Assembly (NCBI GenBank): GCA_017963875.1
Contig: JAGCTA010000293.1
Location: forward strand, 1-5,893
DNA: 5,893 nucleotides
Reading direction: 5' to 3'
DNA from: Victivallales bacterium
Lineage (GTDB): Bacteria > Verrucomicrobiota > Lentisphaeria > Oligosphaerales > Oligosphaeraceae
Shown: in pieces, positions 1-5,288 of the stretch
How the letters are laid out: each line of letters starts with the position of its first letter
Position numbering within the stretch: the stretch's first letter is position 1
The notes under the pieces: model-generated
What the model saw: the letters and a program-made list of their open reading frames with translations, nothing else
What the model was told of the DNA's origin: nothing
The model's database searches: none
Made by a program: the position numbers and the translations under genes

Positions 1-41
1 AGAAGCAAGGCTAAAACGTGTATAATCGCCCGATAGTTCAT
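1..41 (-). CDS. trkH: TrkH-like potassium transporter subunit, N-terminal 13 codons only
   Basis: Reading leftward from an ATG at 41-39, the sequence encodes MNYRAIIHVLALL and then leaves the window. TrkH/KtrB-type K+ channel subunits commonly begin with a very similar stretch (M-x-F/Y-R-A-I followed by a hydrophobic first membrane helix). A GGAGGGG Shine-Dalgarno (51-58) precedes the ATG, and only 18 bases separate it from the trkA stop, so the two genes are almost certainly co-transcribed. TrkH would be the integral membrane pore that TrkA gates. The identification rests on 13 residues plus context. It could be another membrane protein, but trkA-trkH adjacency is a well-known arrangement, which makes TrkH the best call. 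Confidence 0.75.
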   Translation of the reverse strand, partial: MNYRAIIHVLALL

Positions 42-59
42 TGCTCTTCAGCCCCTCCG

Positions 60-1409
60 TCAACTGACAAAATACGGTTTCAGGAGTTCCTCAGTTTCAA
101 GAGTCACAATGGCAACGACCACGTCGTCCTTCTGAAGTTTTGTCAAACCTGTCGGTGCAATGACTTCATTTCCCCTGAACACCATCACCAAAATGGCGTC
201 TTTGGGCAGTTTCGCCTCTCGGATTTCCTTGCCAATCAACCTCGACTTCTCCTGTATCCTGAACTCTGTCAGATAGGCCCTGTATGACTCCAGGCGTGAA
301 TCAACGCGGAGAACCCCTTCATTCATCAGCCTGAAGACGGTGTTAACAGAAACTTGCGTTGAATTGAACGCGCAGTCGATGACATTCAATTCGGGGACAA
401 TTGATATGTATTCCGTCTTATGGGTGATGGCAACCACCTTCGAAGCACCCATGCGTTTCGCTATGATGCAACTGAGAATCGTGTTCTCATCATTCAATTC
501 AGTGTTGACATAGACGTCGCAACGGTCCGCACCTGCTTCCCGCAAAATGTCCTCGTCTGTTGATGAACCGACGATTACCTTGACTTCAGGCGGCATGATG
601 TCTAGGAACTTGTCAGCATGGAGTTTATCTGGTTCTATGATGCGCACGGTCATTCCGCTGACAAGCGCATCCTTCGCCACAACGCTTGCCAGAAGCGTGG
701 CACCGCCAATGACGACAAGAGGATGATCCTTTTCTGGTGCAAGCGATTCCAAAAAGCGATCAATATAATCTCGACGTCCAGCGACATAGTATCTGTCACC
801 TGCCAAAAACTGCGTGTCACCATGAGGATATTTCAACTGATTATCCCTGACAAGAGCCGCAAAACGGATGTTGTCACGCAGTTCGACATCGGGAATGCTT
901 TGGATGCGTTCTCCTCTAAGTGGCGATTCATTTGGGACTTGCACAGTCACCATCGTGGCATCTTTGTTTGAGAACTCCATCTGTTCAAGAACGACCTGAT
1001 GTCTCAGGACATCCATGACGAGTTTGGCGCATTCCGCCGGCGAGGAAAATGACTTGCCAATGCCGAAGAACCCTGGCGTAATCCCATCCTCCTCTGAAAA
1101 CACATCTGTGGAATATAAACGGCAAATGGAACGTTTCACGCCCAAATGGCTTGCCAGTTGACATGCCAACATGTTCACGGCCTGATTCCCGCTTACAGCC
1201 ACCAGCATGTCCGCCGTATCTATTCCCGCACGCTTCATGACGGATATGCTGTTCGCATCGCCGACAAGCGTCATGACATCCAATTTATCCCGAACATGTT
1301 CAAATTCATCAACTTCAGTATCAATGATTACGACATCATGCTCTGCTTCGCTTAGACGTGTGGCGAGCAGTTGACCTAGTTCACCGACACCAATTATTAT
1401 GATTTTCAC
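60..1409 (-). CDS. trkA: TrkA, NAD-binding regulatory subunit of the Trk potassium uptake system
   Basis: The 449-aa product is a peripheral cytoplasmic protein that gates the TrkH K+ channel in response to nucleotide. It has the usual TrkA layout of two RCK halves, near the roughly 458 aa of the E. coli protein. RCK_N1 starts at residue 1 with a Rossmann strand and GVGELG (7-12), and D30 ends the second strand, as expected for NAD(H) binding. RCK_C1 is about 135-225. RCK_N2 starts near 230, but its glycine motif is degenerate (GGATLL, 235-240), with E259 as the acidic residue. RCK_C2 is about 370-445. The start is a GTG at 1409-1407 with a strong GGAGGA Shine-Dalgarno (1416-1421) five to six bases upstream. 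The stop is TGA (62-60). The TrkH start lies 18 bases downstream, supporting an operon. The weak second glycine motif suggests that only the N-terminal half binds nucleotide canonically; that is inference. Confidence 0.95.
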   Translation of the reverse strand: MKIIIIGVGELGQLLATRLSEAEHDVVIIDTEVDEFEHVRDKLDVMTLVGDANSISVMKRAGIDTADMLVAVSGNQAVNMLACQLASHLGVKRSICRLYSTDVFSEEDGITPGFFGIGKSFSSPAECAKLVMDVLRHQVVLEQMEFSNKDATMVTVQVPNESPLRGERIQSIPDVELRDNIRFAALVRDNQLKYPHGDTQFLAGDRYYVAGRRDYIDRFLESLAPEKDHPLVVIGGATLLASVVAKDALVSGMTVRIIEPDKLHADKFLDIMPPEVKVIVGSSTDEDILREAGADRCDVYVNTELNDENTILSCIIAKRMGASKVVAITHKTEYISIVPELNVIDCAFNSTQVSVNTVFRLMNEGVLRVDSRLESYRAYLTEFRIQEKSRLIGKEIREAKLPKDAILVMVFRGNEVIAPTGLTKLQKDDVVVAIVTLETEELLKPYFVS

Positions 1410-1451
1410 GGTTATTCCTCCGTGTATGTTTTAAAATCTATAACCATATTT

Positions 1452-1479
1452 AACATAATTCCGTTGACGGTATTTTCAA
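1452..1479 (-). promoter_or_regulatory. Probable trkA promoter
   Basis: On the minus strand, TTGAAA (1479-1474; 5 of 6 to the sigma-70 -35 consensus) is followed after 16 bases by TATGTT (1457-1452; 4 of 6). This gives a leader of about 35-40 bases before the trkA GTG. No better pair was seen closer to the gene. Confidence 0.5.
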
Positions 1480-1482
1480 CGG
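1461..1482. promoter_or_regulatory. Inverted repeat overlapping the trkA -35 element
   Basis: CCGTTGA (1461-1467) and TCAACGG (1476-1482) form a perfect 7-bp inverted repeat with an 8-base spacer. The right arm covers the proposed -35 box of trkA, a position suited to a repressor or activator site. No T tract follows on either strand, so it is not a terminator. The function is inferred from position only. Confidence 0.35.
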
Positions 1483-1695
1483 CAACCGCCTGAAATTGCT
1501 CCATTAGACCTGTTCGACGGTTATTTTCTGATTTCTTGTCTTTGTCTAGAAGACTATTGTGACCGTGTGCCCTCATCAATGCAACCAGAATGCCGTGGGC
1601 GAAGCACGCCGATGACGTCAACCCAATTCTTACTGCTTTCTTGTCTCATCGCAAGCCTATTTGATCTTTTGACACGATTTCTGTCTCGTCATTGC

Positions 1696-1723
1696 TTGAC
1701 AAATTTCTCATCGATGCTAAAGT
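1696..1723 (+). promoter_or_regulatory. Promoter of the tRNA-Ala gene
   Basis: A consensus -35 TTGACA (1696-1701) is followed after 16 bases by TAAAGT (1718-1723; 4 of 6). It lies about 15 bases before the mature tRNA 5' end, as expected for a single tRNA gene. The rest of the 1410-1737 divergent spacer, apart from the trkA signals, shows no convincing gene. Confidence 0.7.
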
Positions 1724-1737
1724 AAATATTGTTTGAA

Positions 1738-1814
1738 GGGGCATTAGCTCAGTTGGCTAGAGCGTCTGCATGGCATGCAGAAGGTCATCGGTTCGAGCCC
1801 GATATGCTCCACCA
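1738..1814 (+). tRNA. tRNA-Ala, anticodon GGC
   Basis: The 77-base gene folds into a full cloverleaf. Acceptor strands are 1738-1744 and 1804-1810, and contain the G3:U70 wobble pair that marks alanine tRNAs. The D arm has GCTC/GAGC (1747-1750/1760-1763). The anticodon arm TCTGC/GCAGA (1765-1769/1777-1781) encloses loop ATGGCAT with anticodon GGC at 1772-1774. The T arm ATCGG/CCGAT flanks TTCGAGC (1787-1803). A73 and an encoded CCA finish it at 1811-1814. GGC reads the GCC and GCT alanine codons. It has its own promoter and terminator, so it is a single-gene transcription unit divergent from trkA. Confidence 0.98.
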
Positions 1815-1820
1815 GTCTTC

Positions 1821-1851
1821 AAAAAATCCGGTCATCGACCGGATTTTTTTT
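1821..1851 (+). terminator. Intrinsic terminator after tRNA-Ala
   Basis: ATCCGGTC (1826-1833), loop ATC and GACCGGAT (1837-1844) form a perfect 8-bp stem, preceded by an A run from 1821 and followed by eight T residues (1844-1851). The A and T runs extend the stem and could let it work on both strands. It begins seven bases after the tRNA CCA end. Confidence 0.93.
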
Positions 1852-1948
1852 CGCCTTGGCAAGCCGCAGGATTGACAAGCGAACCCGAAGGGAAAGACTG
1901 CCACGGCGAAATCGGCGTTAAAGCCGATGAAGCCGGGCTGATCATCCA

Positions 1949-1994
1949 TTATTATTACACGGAAATCTAGTAAAATTCGTTTAGGTGGGGGGAG
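1949..1994 (+). promoter_or_regulatory. Possible promoter and ribosome binding site for the GIY-YIG gene
   Basis: TAAAAT (1971-1976; 5 of 6 to the -10 consensus) lies 16 bases after a weak TTATTA (1949-1954). A purine-rich GGTGGGGGGAG (1984-1994) serves as Shine-Dalgarno before the ATG at 1998. The -35 match is poor, so the promoter is tentative while the ribosome site is convincing. Between the tRNA terminator and this point (1852-1948) no gene is supported. Confidence 0.4.
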
Positions 1995-1997
1995 AAC

Positions 1998-2245
1998 ATG
2001 GCCAGATTCTATTATGTCTATATGCTCGTGGATGTTGCTACGGGGAAACATCACTATACAGGATGCACAGAGAATTTAGGTGCACGACTCGCAAAGCACA
2101 ATTCTGGCGCGGGCCCCATACCTCCAAGTTTAAGCCATGGCGCATTGAAACAGCAATTGCATTTTCATCCAAAGAAAAGGCCTACGCATTTGAGACCTAT
2201 CTGAAAACACATAGCGGCAGATCCTTCGCAGAACGTCATTTTTGA
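1998..2245 (+). pseudogene. Small GIY-YIG nuclease domain protein, split by a -1 frame change
   Basis: From ATG 1998 the first frame encodes the N-terminal half of a GIY-YIG domain: YVY (residues 6-8), YTG (20-22), R30 and H34-N35. From about 2111 the family pattern continues in the -1 frame with PHTSKF, PW, the Glu of FETYLK (residue 66) and SGRSFA, ending at TGA 2243-2245. Joined, they give 82 residues, a typical length for the stand-alone YhbQ-like family, with no residues missing at the junction. Staying in the first frame gives 68 residues with an unrelated tail. The shift falls on G_GGC_CCC (2111-2117), which fits the X_XXY_YYZ form of -1 slippery sites. It could therefore be a one-base insertion in a G/C run (mutation or sequencing error) or programmed frameshifting. 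The family cleaves DNA using the conserved Tyr, Arg and Glu, all present here. A good ribosome site precedes it, and no clear terminator follows. Confidence 0.85.
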
Positions 2246-2442
2246 TTTGTCTCTATATCAGTTTTCCGTCTATGGAGGCCCCAGTCTCATCTTTTGTCTC
2301 TATCCGTATGGTCATAAGTCCACAACTTTTCGGGTATGATATGGCTGGGGATTTCAATCGGTAGCGAACCCGTCTCCATTTGCCGTTTTCGGGCTTCCCG
2401 CCGCCACGTTTTTGTCTCTAATACGCCGCATTGAGCAGGACG

Positions 2443-2500
2443 CCGTGGTCGGTTCGACTTCGACACCCCTGCCATTCTCTGCACGCCCCCCCGACCACGG
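2443..2500. repeat. 10-bp perfect inverted repeat
   Basis: CCGTGGTCGG (2443-2452) and CCGACCACGG (2491-2500) are exact complements separated by 38 bases. The enclosed segment is GC-rich and has a T-arm-like TTCGACT. No T run follows at either side, so it is not a terminator. It could be a folded RNA element or the ends of a short repeat unit. Confidence 0.5.
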
Positions 2501-2518
2501 AATCGTCTCTTTTTGGGC

Positions 2519-2552
2519 AAAAAAGCGCCGTCGGGCGTTTCCGCCCGACGGC
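2519..2552 (-). terminator. Intrinsic terminator of the ATPase gene
   Basis: GCCGTCGGGCG (2527-2537) and CGCCCGACGGC (2542-2552) form a perfect 11-bp stem with a four-base loop. On the minus strand it is followed by GC and six T residues (2524-2519). It lies about 95 bases beyond the stop codon of the minus-strand ATPase, so it ends that transcript. Confidence 0.9.
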
Positions 2553-2646
2553 TATGGCATTGTCTCTACTCCCCAAGGATAGATTTTTGTCACCCCCTGG
2601 GACGTTCACACGCGCGCCTGAGGTGGTGTGGAGCATTGTGAAATGC

Positions 2647-3873
2647 TTAAAAAAGTTGTGAGAGGAAGGTAAGTGCAGGGACGACAACAGGCTTGGCCCG
2701 CGAAAAGCAATCGGCCTCGACATACGGGGCTTCCAGCACGACATGAAAGGCATGTTGTGCAAGAGTCGCCTTTTGAAAGAAATCGAGTTGTGGTGAAATG
2801 GCATTGTCGGACTTTTTGACTTCAACCAGGAACCAAGGTTCGTCGTCCCTTGCAACAAGGAAATCTACTTCACGATTTTGCTTGTCTCGAAGATAGAATA
2901 GTTCAAACTTACCAAATCCCAGGTCTGTCCACCCCTCGACGGCCTTTAGCAAATGGCAGGCGACAAGAGTTTCCGCACGCTTGCCCTCGTCGGCGACCAT
3001 TGACCAATCCCGCAAGTACCATTTTGGCGTCTTGCGAAGGGAATTCTCAATGTTTTTGAACCATGGACGAATCTCAAAGCCATAGTAAAGAGTCTTGAAG
3101 ACAGAGATCCATTCGCGGATGGTATTCTCGCTGACTCTGATTTCGTTTGACAGGGAGGCCGCGACCAACTGTTCGCCCGAACGATTTGCCAGCAATTTGG
3201 CAAGTACCTCCAGTTGTGCCAGTTCTGTGGTGCGATACAGGTCGAGTACATCCTTTTTAAGCAATTGGGCGGTGCGCAAAGTCCGCCAGCGTCTTGTAAA
3301 AGTGATTTCCCGCCGCACGAATGGCTCTGGAAAGCCGCCATGAGTTAGCAGGACCTGCCATGAAGACTCATCCAGTAATCTTGGAGGGGCAATCAATTGA
3401 GACTCCGAAGGGATGTCGCCATCAAGAAGTTCTGCAACTGTGAACGGATGAACTCTGTATGGGAAATAGCGTCCCATGAGACTGTCTCCGCCACGAGCAT
3501 AAATATCCATTTTTGCCGAACCCGTTGCAATGACCTTCATGTCATTTTCATACGTGTCATAGAAGCCCTTCAAAAAGTTTTTCCAATGGTGGTATTTGTG
3601 GATTTCGTCAAATGCTACCACAGGCATTTCTGGCGTTAGTTTGGAGGCGGCTTTTTTATAGATGGTTGCAGGGCCTTTGAGAATCAAAGAGCGTGAATCA
3701 ATATTGTCCCAATCCAAATAGCAACTGGCAAAAATCTTGGAAAGTGTGGTCTTGCCGACCTGTCTAGGACCAGATAAAAACACCATTTGCCTATATTTGG
3801 CAAGGTGTGCTTTGACTATTTTTTCATATATGCGTTGAATTTTCATGGCAATGTCGGGGATGTTGATGGACAT
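2647..3873 (-). CDS. AAA_14/DUF4143 family ATPase
   Basis: The 408-aa product has the two-part layout of the abundant AAA_14 plus DUF4143 family. The N-terminal ATPase has Walker A GPRQVGKT (35-42), Walker B VVAFDE (85-90), a sensor-1-like IATGSA (115-120), and the family GRYFPYR...PFT...EL segment (134-149) with R135. A winged-helix-like segment lies at about 218-262, then YLRD (287-290). The C-terminal region carries REVDFLV and FLVEVKK (D337, E351, K353), which resembles a PD-(D/E)XK nuclease core. The cellular role of this family is poorly defined, and many members sit in accessory regions. The ATG at 3873 is followed by a second in-frame ATG (Met10, 3846-3844), which may be the real start since many relatives begin near it. 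Neither has a strong Shine-Dalgarno. The stop is TAA. The gene is monocistronic, with its own promoter and terminator. No frameshift is seen and key ATPase residues are intact. Confidence 0.93.
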   Translation of the reverse strand: MSINIPDIAMKIQRIYEKIVKAHLAKYRQMVFLSGPRQVGKTTLSKIFASCYLDWDNIDSRSLILKGPATIYKKAASKLTPEMPVVAFDEIHKYHHWKNFLKGFYDTYENDMKVIATGSAKMDIYARGGDSLMGRYFPYRVHPFTVAELLDGDIPSESQLIAPPRLLDESSWQVLLTHGGFPEPFVRREITFTRRWRTLRTAQLLKKDVLDLYRTTELAQLEVLAKLLANRSGEQLVAASLSNEIRVSENTIREWISVFKTLYYGFEIRPWFKNIENSLRKTPKWYLRDWSMVADEGKRAETLVACHLLKAVEGWTDLGFGKFELFYLRDKQNREVDFLVARDDEPWFLVEVKKSDNAISPQLDFFQKATLAQHAFHVVLEAPYVEADCFSRAKPVVVPALTFLSQLF

Positions 3874-3876
3874 GTC

Positions 3877-3893
3877 TTATCATGTTATGATAA
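3877..3893. promoter_or_regulatory. Palindrome between the -10 box and start codon of the ATPase gene
   Basis: TTATCAT (3877-3883), GTT and ATGATAA (3887-3893) form a perfect 7-bp dyad. It covers part of the -10 box and the presumed transcription start, just upstream of the ATG, a typical repressor position. Operator function is inferred from location. Confidence 0.4.
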
Positions 3894-3918
3894 TATACAT
3901 TCCAATTTGAAAAATCAA
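3890..3918 (-). promoter_or_regulatory. Probable promoter of the ATPase gene
   Basis: On the minus strand TTGATT (3918-3913; 4 of 6) is followed after 17 bases by TATTAT (3895-3890; 5 of 6). The leader to the ATG at 3873 would be only about ten bases, which fits the lack of a Shine-Dalgarno there and slightly favours starting at Met10. Confidence 0.55.
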
Positions 3919-3920
3919 TT

Positions 3921-3980
3921 ACCAAACCGCAATAACTTGCGGAAAAGTTATTCCAAAACCGCAAGAGGCTGAGTTTTGGT
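3921..3980. promoter_or_regulatory. Nested dyads and direct repeats upstream of the ATPase promoter
   Basis: CCGCAA/TTGCGG (3927-3932/3937-3942) and AATAACTT/AAGTTATT (3931-3938/3945-3952) overlap each other. CCAAACCGCAA (3922-3932) recurs as CCAAAACCGCAA (3953-3964), about 31 bases away. CCAAAAC (3953-3959) pairs with GTTTTGG (3973-3979). All lie just upstream of the -35 box at 3913-3918. The arrangement suggests a multi-site regulator-binding region. Confidence 0.45.
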
Positions 3981-4064
3981 AAAAAATATGCCACTATGAG
4001 GAACACAATTTGCAGACATAGAGCCAAGAATCGTCTTCCGACACCGATTCGTCAAAAAACGCCT

Positions 4065-4189
4065 CCTGATGCGTCCAGTTTCTTTCAGATTACACCTCAC
4101 GGTGGACACCCTTGCTCTTCGCTAACAGTTCCTACTGCCAAGTCTGTAGTGGACTTTCACCAGCAAGTTGTTGTGCATGCCGCGCATAC
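4065..4189 (-). mobile_element. 5' fragment (domain I part) of a group II intron
   Basis: On the minus strand this reads like the start of a bacterial group II intron. It has GTATGCGCGGC at the 5' end (4189, close to the GUGYG consensus), GGTGAAAGTCC (4161-4151), GTAGGAACTGTTAGC (4135-4121), AAGGGTGTCCACCGTGAGG (within 4115-4093) and AATCTGAAAGAA (4091-4080). These words occur in this order in domain I of many bacterial introns. Similarity fades near 4065, and the window has no intron reverse transcriptase ORF and no domain V, so the element is a truncated remnant. It begins exactly at the T tract of a terminator hairpin, the classic insertion context of class C introns. The class was not determined. 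Identification is from remembered consensus, not a search; the left edge is approximate. The flanking stretch 3981-4064 has no supported gene. Confidence 0.75.
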
Positions 4190-4220
4190 AAAAAATCCCC
4201 GCCGCCCTGGGGTGGCGGGG
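4190..4220 (-). terminator. Minus-strand intrinsic terminator abutting the intron fragment
   Basis: On the minus strand, a 10-bp GC-rich stem (4211-4220 with 4197-4206, one G-U pair) closed by a four-base loop is followed by A and six T residues (4195-4190). No minus-strand gene is seen to the right that would need it, so its original gene has been lost or lies in an unrecognised transcript. Confidence 0.75.
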
Positions 4221-4224
4221 AACG

Positions 4225-4304
4225 GAGACGTGGAAATCGGTTGTTATATGGTGTCCATCGGCGGCGAACCACGTCTCTTTACACAGGGGAAGTCCACAGG
4301 GGAA
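4225..4304. repeat. Inverted repeat plus tandem CACAGGGGAA
   Basis: GAGACGTGG (4225-4233) and CCACGTCTC (4269-4277) form a perfect 9-bp inverted repeat with 35 bases between. Immediately right of it, CACAGGGGAA occurs twice (4282-4291 and 4295-4304) with a 13-base period. The interval 4221-4451 has no supported gene. An AT-rich stretch at 4340-4365 with TATTAT may hold the promoter of the next gene, but no -35 box stands out. Confidence 0.45.
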
Positions 4305-4451
4305 TTGGCTATACTGGGTCAACATTTTCACGTAAGCCATTGCAAAAAAAAGTTGTATTATATTGAAGTCATCCACTTTGATATCACTGCCAGGATGTGG
4401 ATGGCGATGACTTGTTGGCGGTGTAAAAACTTACCAAGGAGACAAATCAAA

Positions 4452-4745
4452 ATGCCTACTGAAGATGTGCTTTTAAGGGTTGAGTTCAAAGGTGATTTCG
4501 GCAAATTCAGAAGTTTTCTTGAAAAGAACAATTTCGAAGACAATCAAACAGGATTTGGCATCATTGATTCGAATGACGAGCAGATATTCGGTATGGAAGT
4601 TGAATCCGATGACATTTTCACTGCATCAGGAATGGAATTGTTTGGTAACAAGAATTGGTCGGTGCAAAATCCAAGAACGATTAGGGATTGGTTTGCTGAA
4701 AATGCAAAGCTTAACGGCTGCGAACTCGCTTCGTTTTTTTCATAA
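4452..4745 (+). CDS. Hypothetical protein, 97 aa
   Basis: I do not recognise this protein. The ATG at 4452 is preceded by AAGGAG (4436-4441) at a ten-base spacing, the best ribosome site in the region. The frame stays open upstream to at least 3996, but that part crosses the intron fragment and a terminator and is not coding. The product has a short strand (VLLRVEF, 6-12), a helix (GKFRSFLEKN, 17-26), a likely sheet region (GFGII, IFGMEVE) and a C-terminal helix (TIRDWFAENAK, 76-86). This resembles a small alpha/beta fold. It is acidic, has a single Cys (C90), and shows no signal peptide or membrane segment. Its TAA overlaps the AAAGGAAG that could serve the next gene, suggesting co-transcription and coupling. 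The start is well supported; the function is unknown. Confidence 0.75.
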   Translation: MPTEDVLLRVEFKGDFGKFRSFLEKNNFEDNQTGFGIIDSNDEQIFGMEVESDDIFTASGMELFGNKNWSVQNPRTIRDWFAENAKLNGCELASFFS

Positions 4746-4807
4746 AGGAAGTTTCCGAGGAAATGGGAGGTATTTTCCGTTACTGGGTATGACCGTTCCC
4801 TGATGCC

Positions 4808-5155
4808 GTGGCCGATTTCTTCTGGAACGGCTGGCTAAGGCCATGGAAGGACGAAGACCTATGTGAGGACGGCATTGATGCCGAGGAACTCACTGAAAGA
4901 AAAAACGAATATGAAGAGGAGAAGAAAAACTTCACCCAACGCCTGGCGGAAGGTGAAGTTCTCGGTTTGTATATAGACAAAGAAGAATTCCTCGACGCGG
5001 CGGAATCGGAAGGACTGAACGACGTCGAAGAACGATTCGATGAGGCATTGCAGAATATAATGAAAGGCAAACACGCCGATTCCACCGTGCACTATATCGA
5101 ACTTGACGGTGACGAAGTTGAAGATGAAGATACCATTGACTTCGATGAGGAATGA
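4808..5155 (+). CDS. Hypothetical acidic protein, 115 aa, possibly with a nonsense-interrupted N-terminus
   Basis: No family was recognised. From GTG 4808 the product opens with an aromatic segment (FFWNGWLRPW, residues 4-13), then a helical, probably coiled, Glu/Lys-rich region (27-90), and ends in a strongly acidic tail (ELDGDEVEDEDTIDFDEE, 98-115). No signal peptide or membrane helix is present. The GTG lacks a good Shine-Dalgarno. In the same frame an ATG at 4763 follows AAAGGAAG (4744-4751) and encodes MGGIFRYWV before TGA 4790-4792; the frame then stays open into this protein. The original start may therefore be 4763, broken by a nonsense change, with GTG 4808 now used, or the nine-codon ORF may be a leader that couples initiation. 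It lies 62 bases after the 97-aa gene and is followed by a terminator at 5245. Confidence 0.65.
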   Translation: MADFFWNGWLRPWKDEDLCEDGIDAEELTERKNEYEEEKKNFTQRLAEGEVLGLYIDKEEFLDAAESEGLNDVEERFDEALQNIMKGKHADSTVHYIELDGDEVEDEDTIDFDEE

Positions 5156-5244
5156 CAATCGTTAAAGATAAACCATAAAAGCCCGAGCACCAATTTGTCG
5201 GGGGCCCCGCAAAGTCCACGACTGTTGCCGGCCGCTTCATTTTC

Positions 5245-5288
5245 AGCCGCAACACCCTCGAACAAGGGCGTTTGCGGCTTTTCTTTTT
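5245..5288 (+). terminator. Intrinsic terminator of the small-gene operon
   Basis: AGCCGCAA (5245-5252) pairs with TTGCGGCT (5272-5279), and CCCT (5255-5258) with AGGG (5265-5268) inside a small bulge. TTTT, C and TTTTT follow. It lies about 90 bases after the 115-aa protein's stop and ends its transcript. Confidence 0.85.

Larger units (their letters stand above)
2246..2568. repeat. Cluster of TTTGTCTCTA repeat words in a 400-base non-coding stretch
   Basis: Copies of TTTGTCTCTA begin at 2246, 2293 and 2411, with a shorter TTGTCTCTA at 2560-2568 and GTCTCT near 2505. The spacing is irregular (roughly 47, 118, 93 and 55 bases). GTCTCT occurs only twice elsewhere in the window on this strand (4273 and 5292), so the density here is far above chance. 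The words separate GC-rich segments. The interval 2246-2646 has no supported gene; an arginine-rich minus-strand frame at 2520-2287 lacks a ribosome site. The function is unknown. The words could be protein-binding sites or parts of a dispersed intergenic repeat. Confidence 0.6.

Noticed and set aside
1613..1620. TGACGTCA palindrome in the divergent spacer
   Set aside because: An eight-base palindrome is expected by chance at this scale and it is not placed near either promoter box.
1412..1621. 69-codon minus-strand frame ending just before trkA
   Set aside because: It starts at TTG without a ribosome site, crosses the trkA promoter and looks like no known protein. A short leader peptide from ATG 1504 cannot be excluded but is unsupported.
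1802..1814. Attachment site at the 3' end of tRNA-Ala
   Set aside because: No second copy of the tRNA 3' end and no integrase gene are found in the window.
1770..1970. Plus-strand 66-codon frame starting inside tRNA-Ala
   Set aside because: Its start is a translation of the tRNA itself and it crosses the terminator. The last 30 or so codons might be a decayed gene end, but there is no support.
2443..2476. tRNA remnant suggested by GGTCGGTTCGACT and a following CCA
   Set aside because: Only a T-arm-like part is present. No matching acceptor 5' strand, D arm or anticodon arm could be found upstream.
2287..2520. Arginine-rich minus-strand 77-codon frame
   Set aside because: It lies in the repeat cluster, has no ribosome site, and its composition is explained by GC-rich repeats.
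2246..2568. CRISPR array from the repeated TTTGTCTCTA words
   Set aside because: The repeat is only about 10 bases, spacing varies from about 47 to 118 bases, and no cas gene is present.
3996..4451. N-terminal extension of the 97-aa protein (open frame from ATG 3996)
   Set aside because: The segment crosses a terminator hairpin and antisense group II intron sequence, and the good ribosome site is at 4436 before ATG 4452.
4790..4830. Selenocysteine codon with SECIS element
   Set aside because: The stem starts directly after TGA and has a 24-base loop, unlike the known bacterial SECIS spacing and apical loop. No selenoprotein family is recognised.
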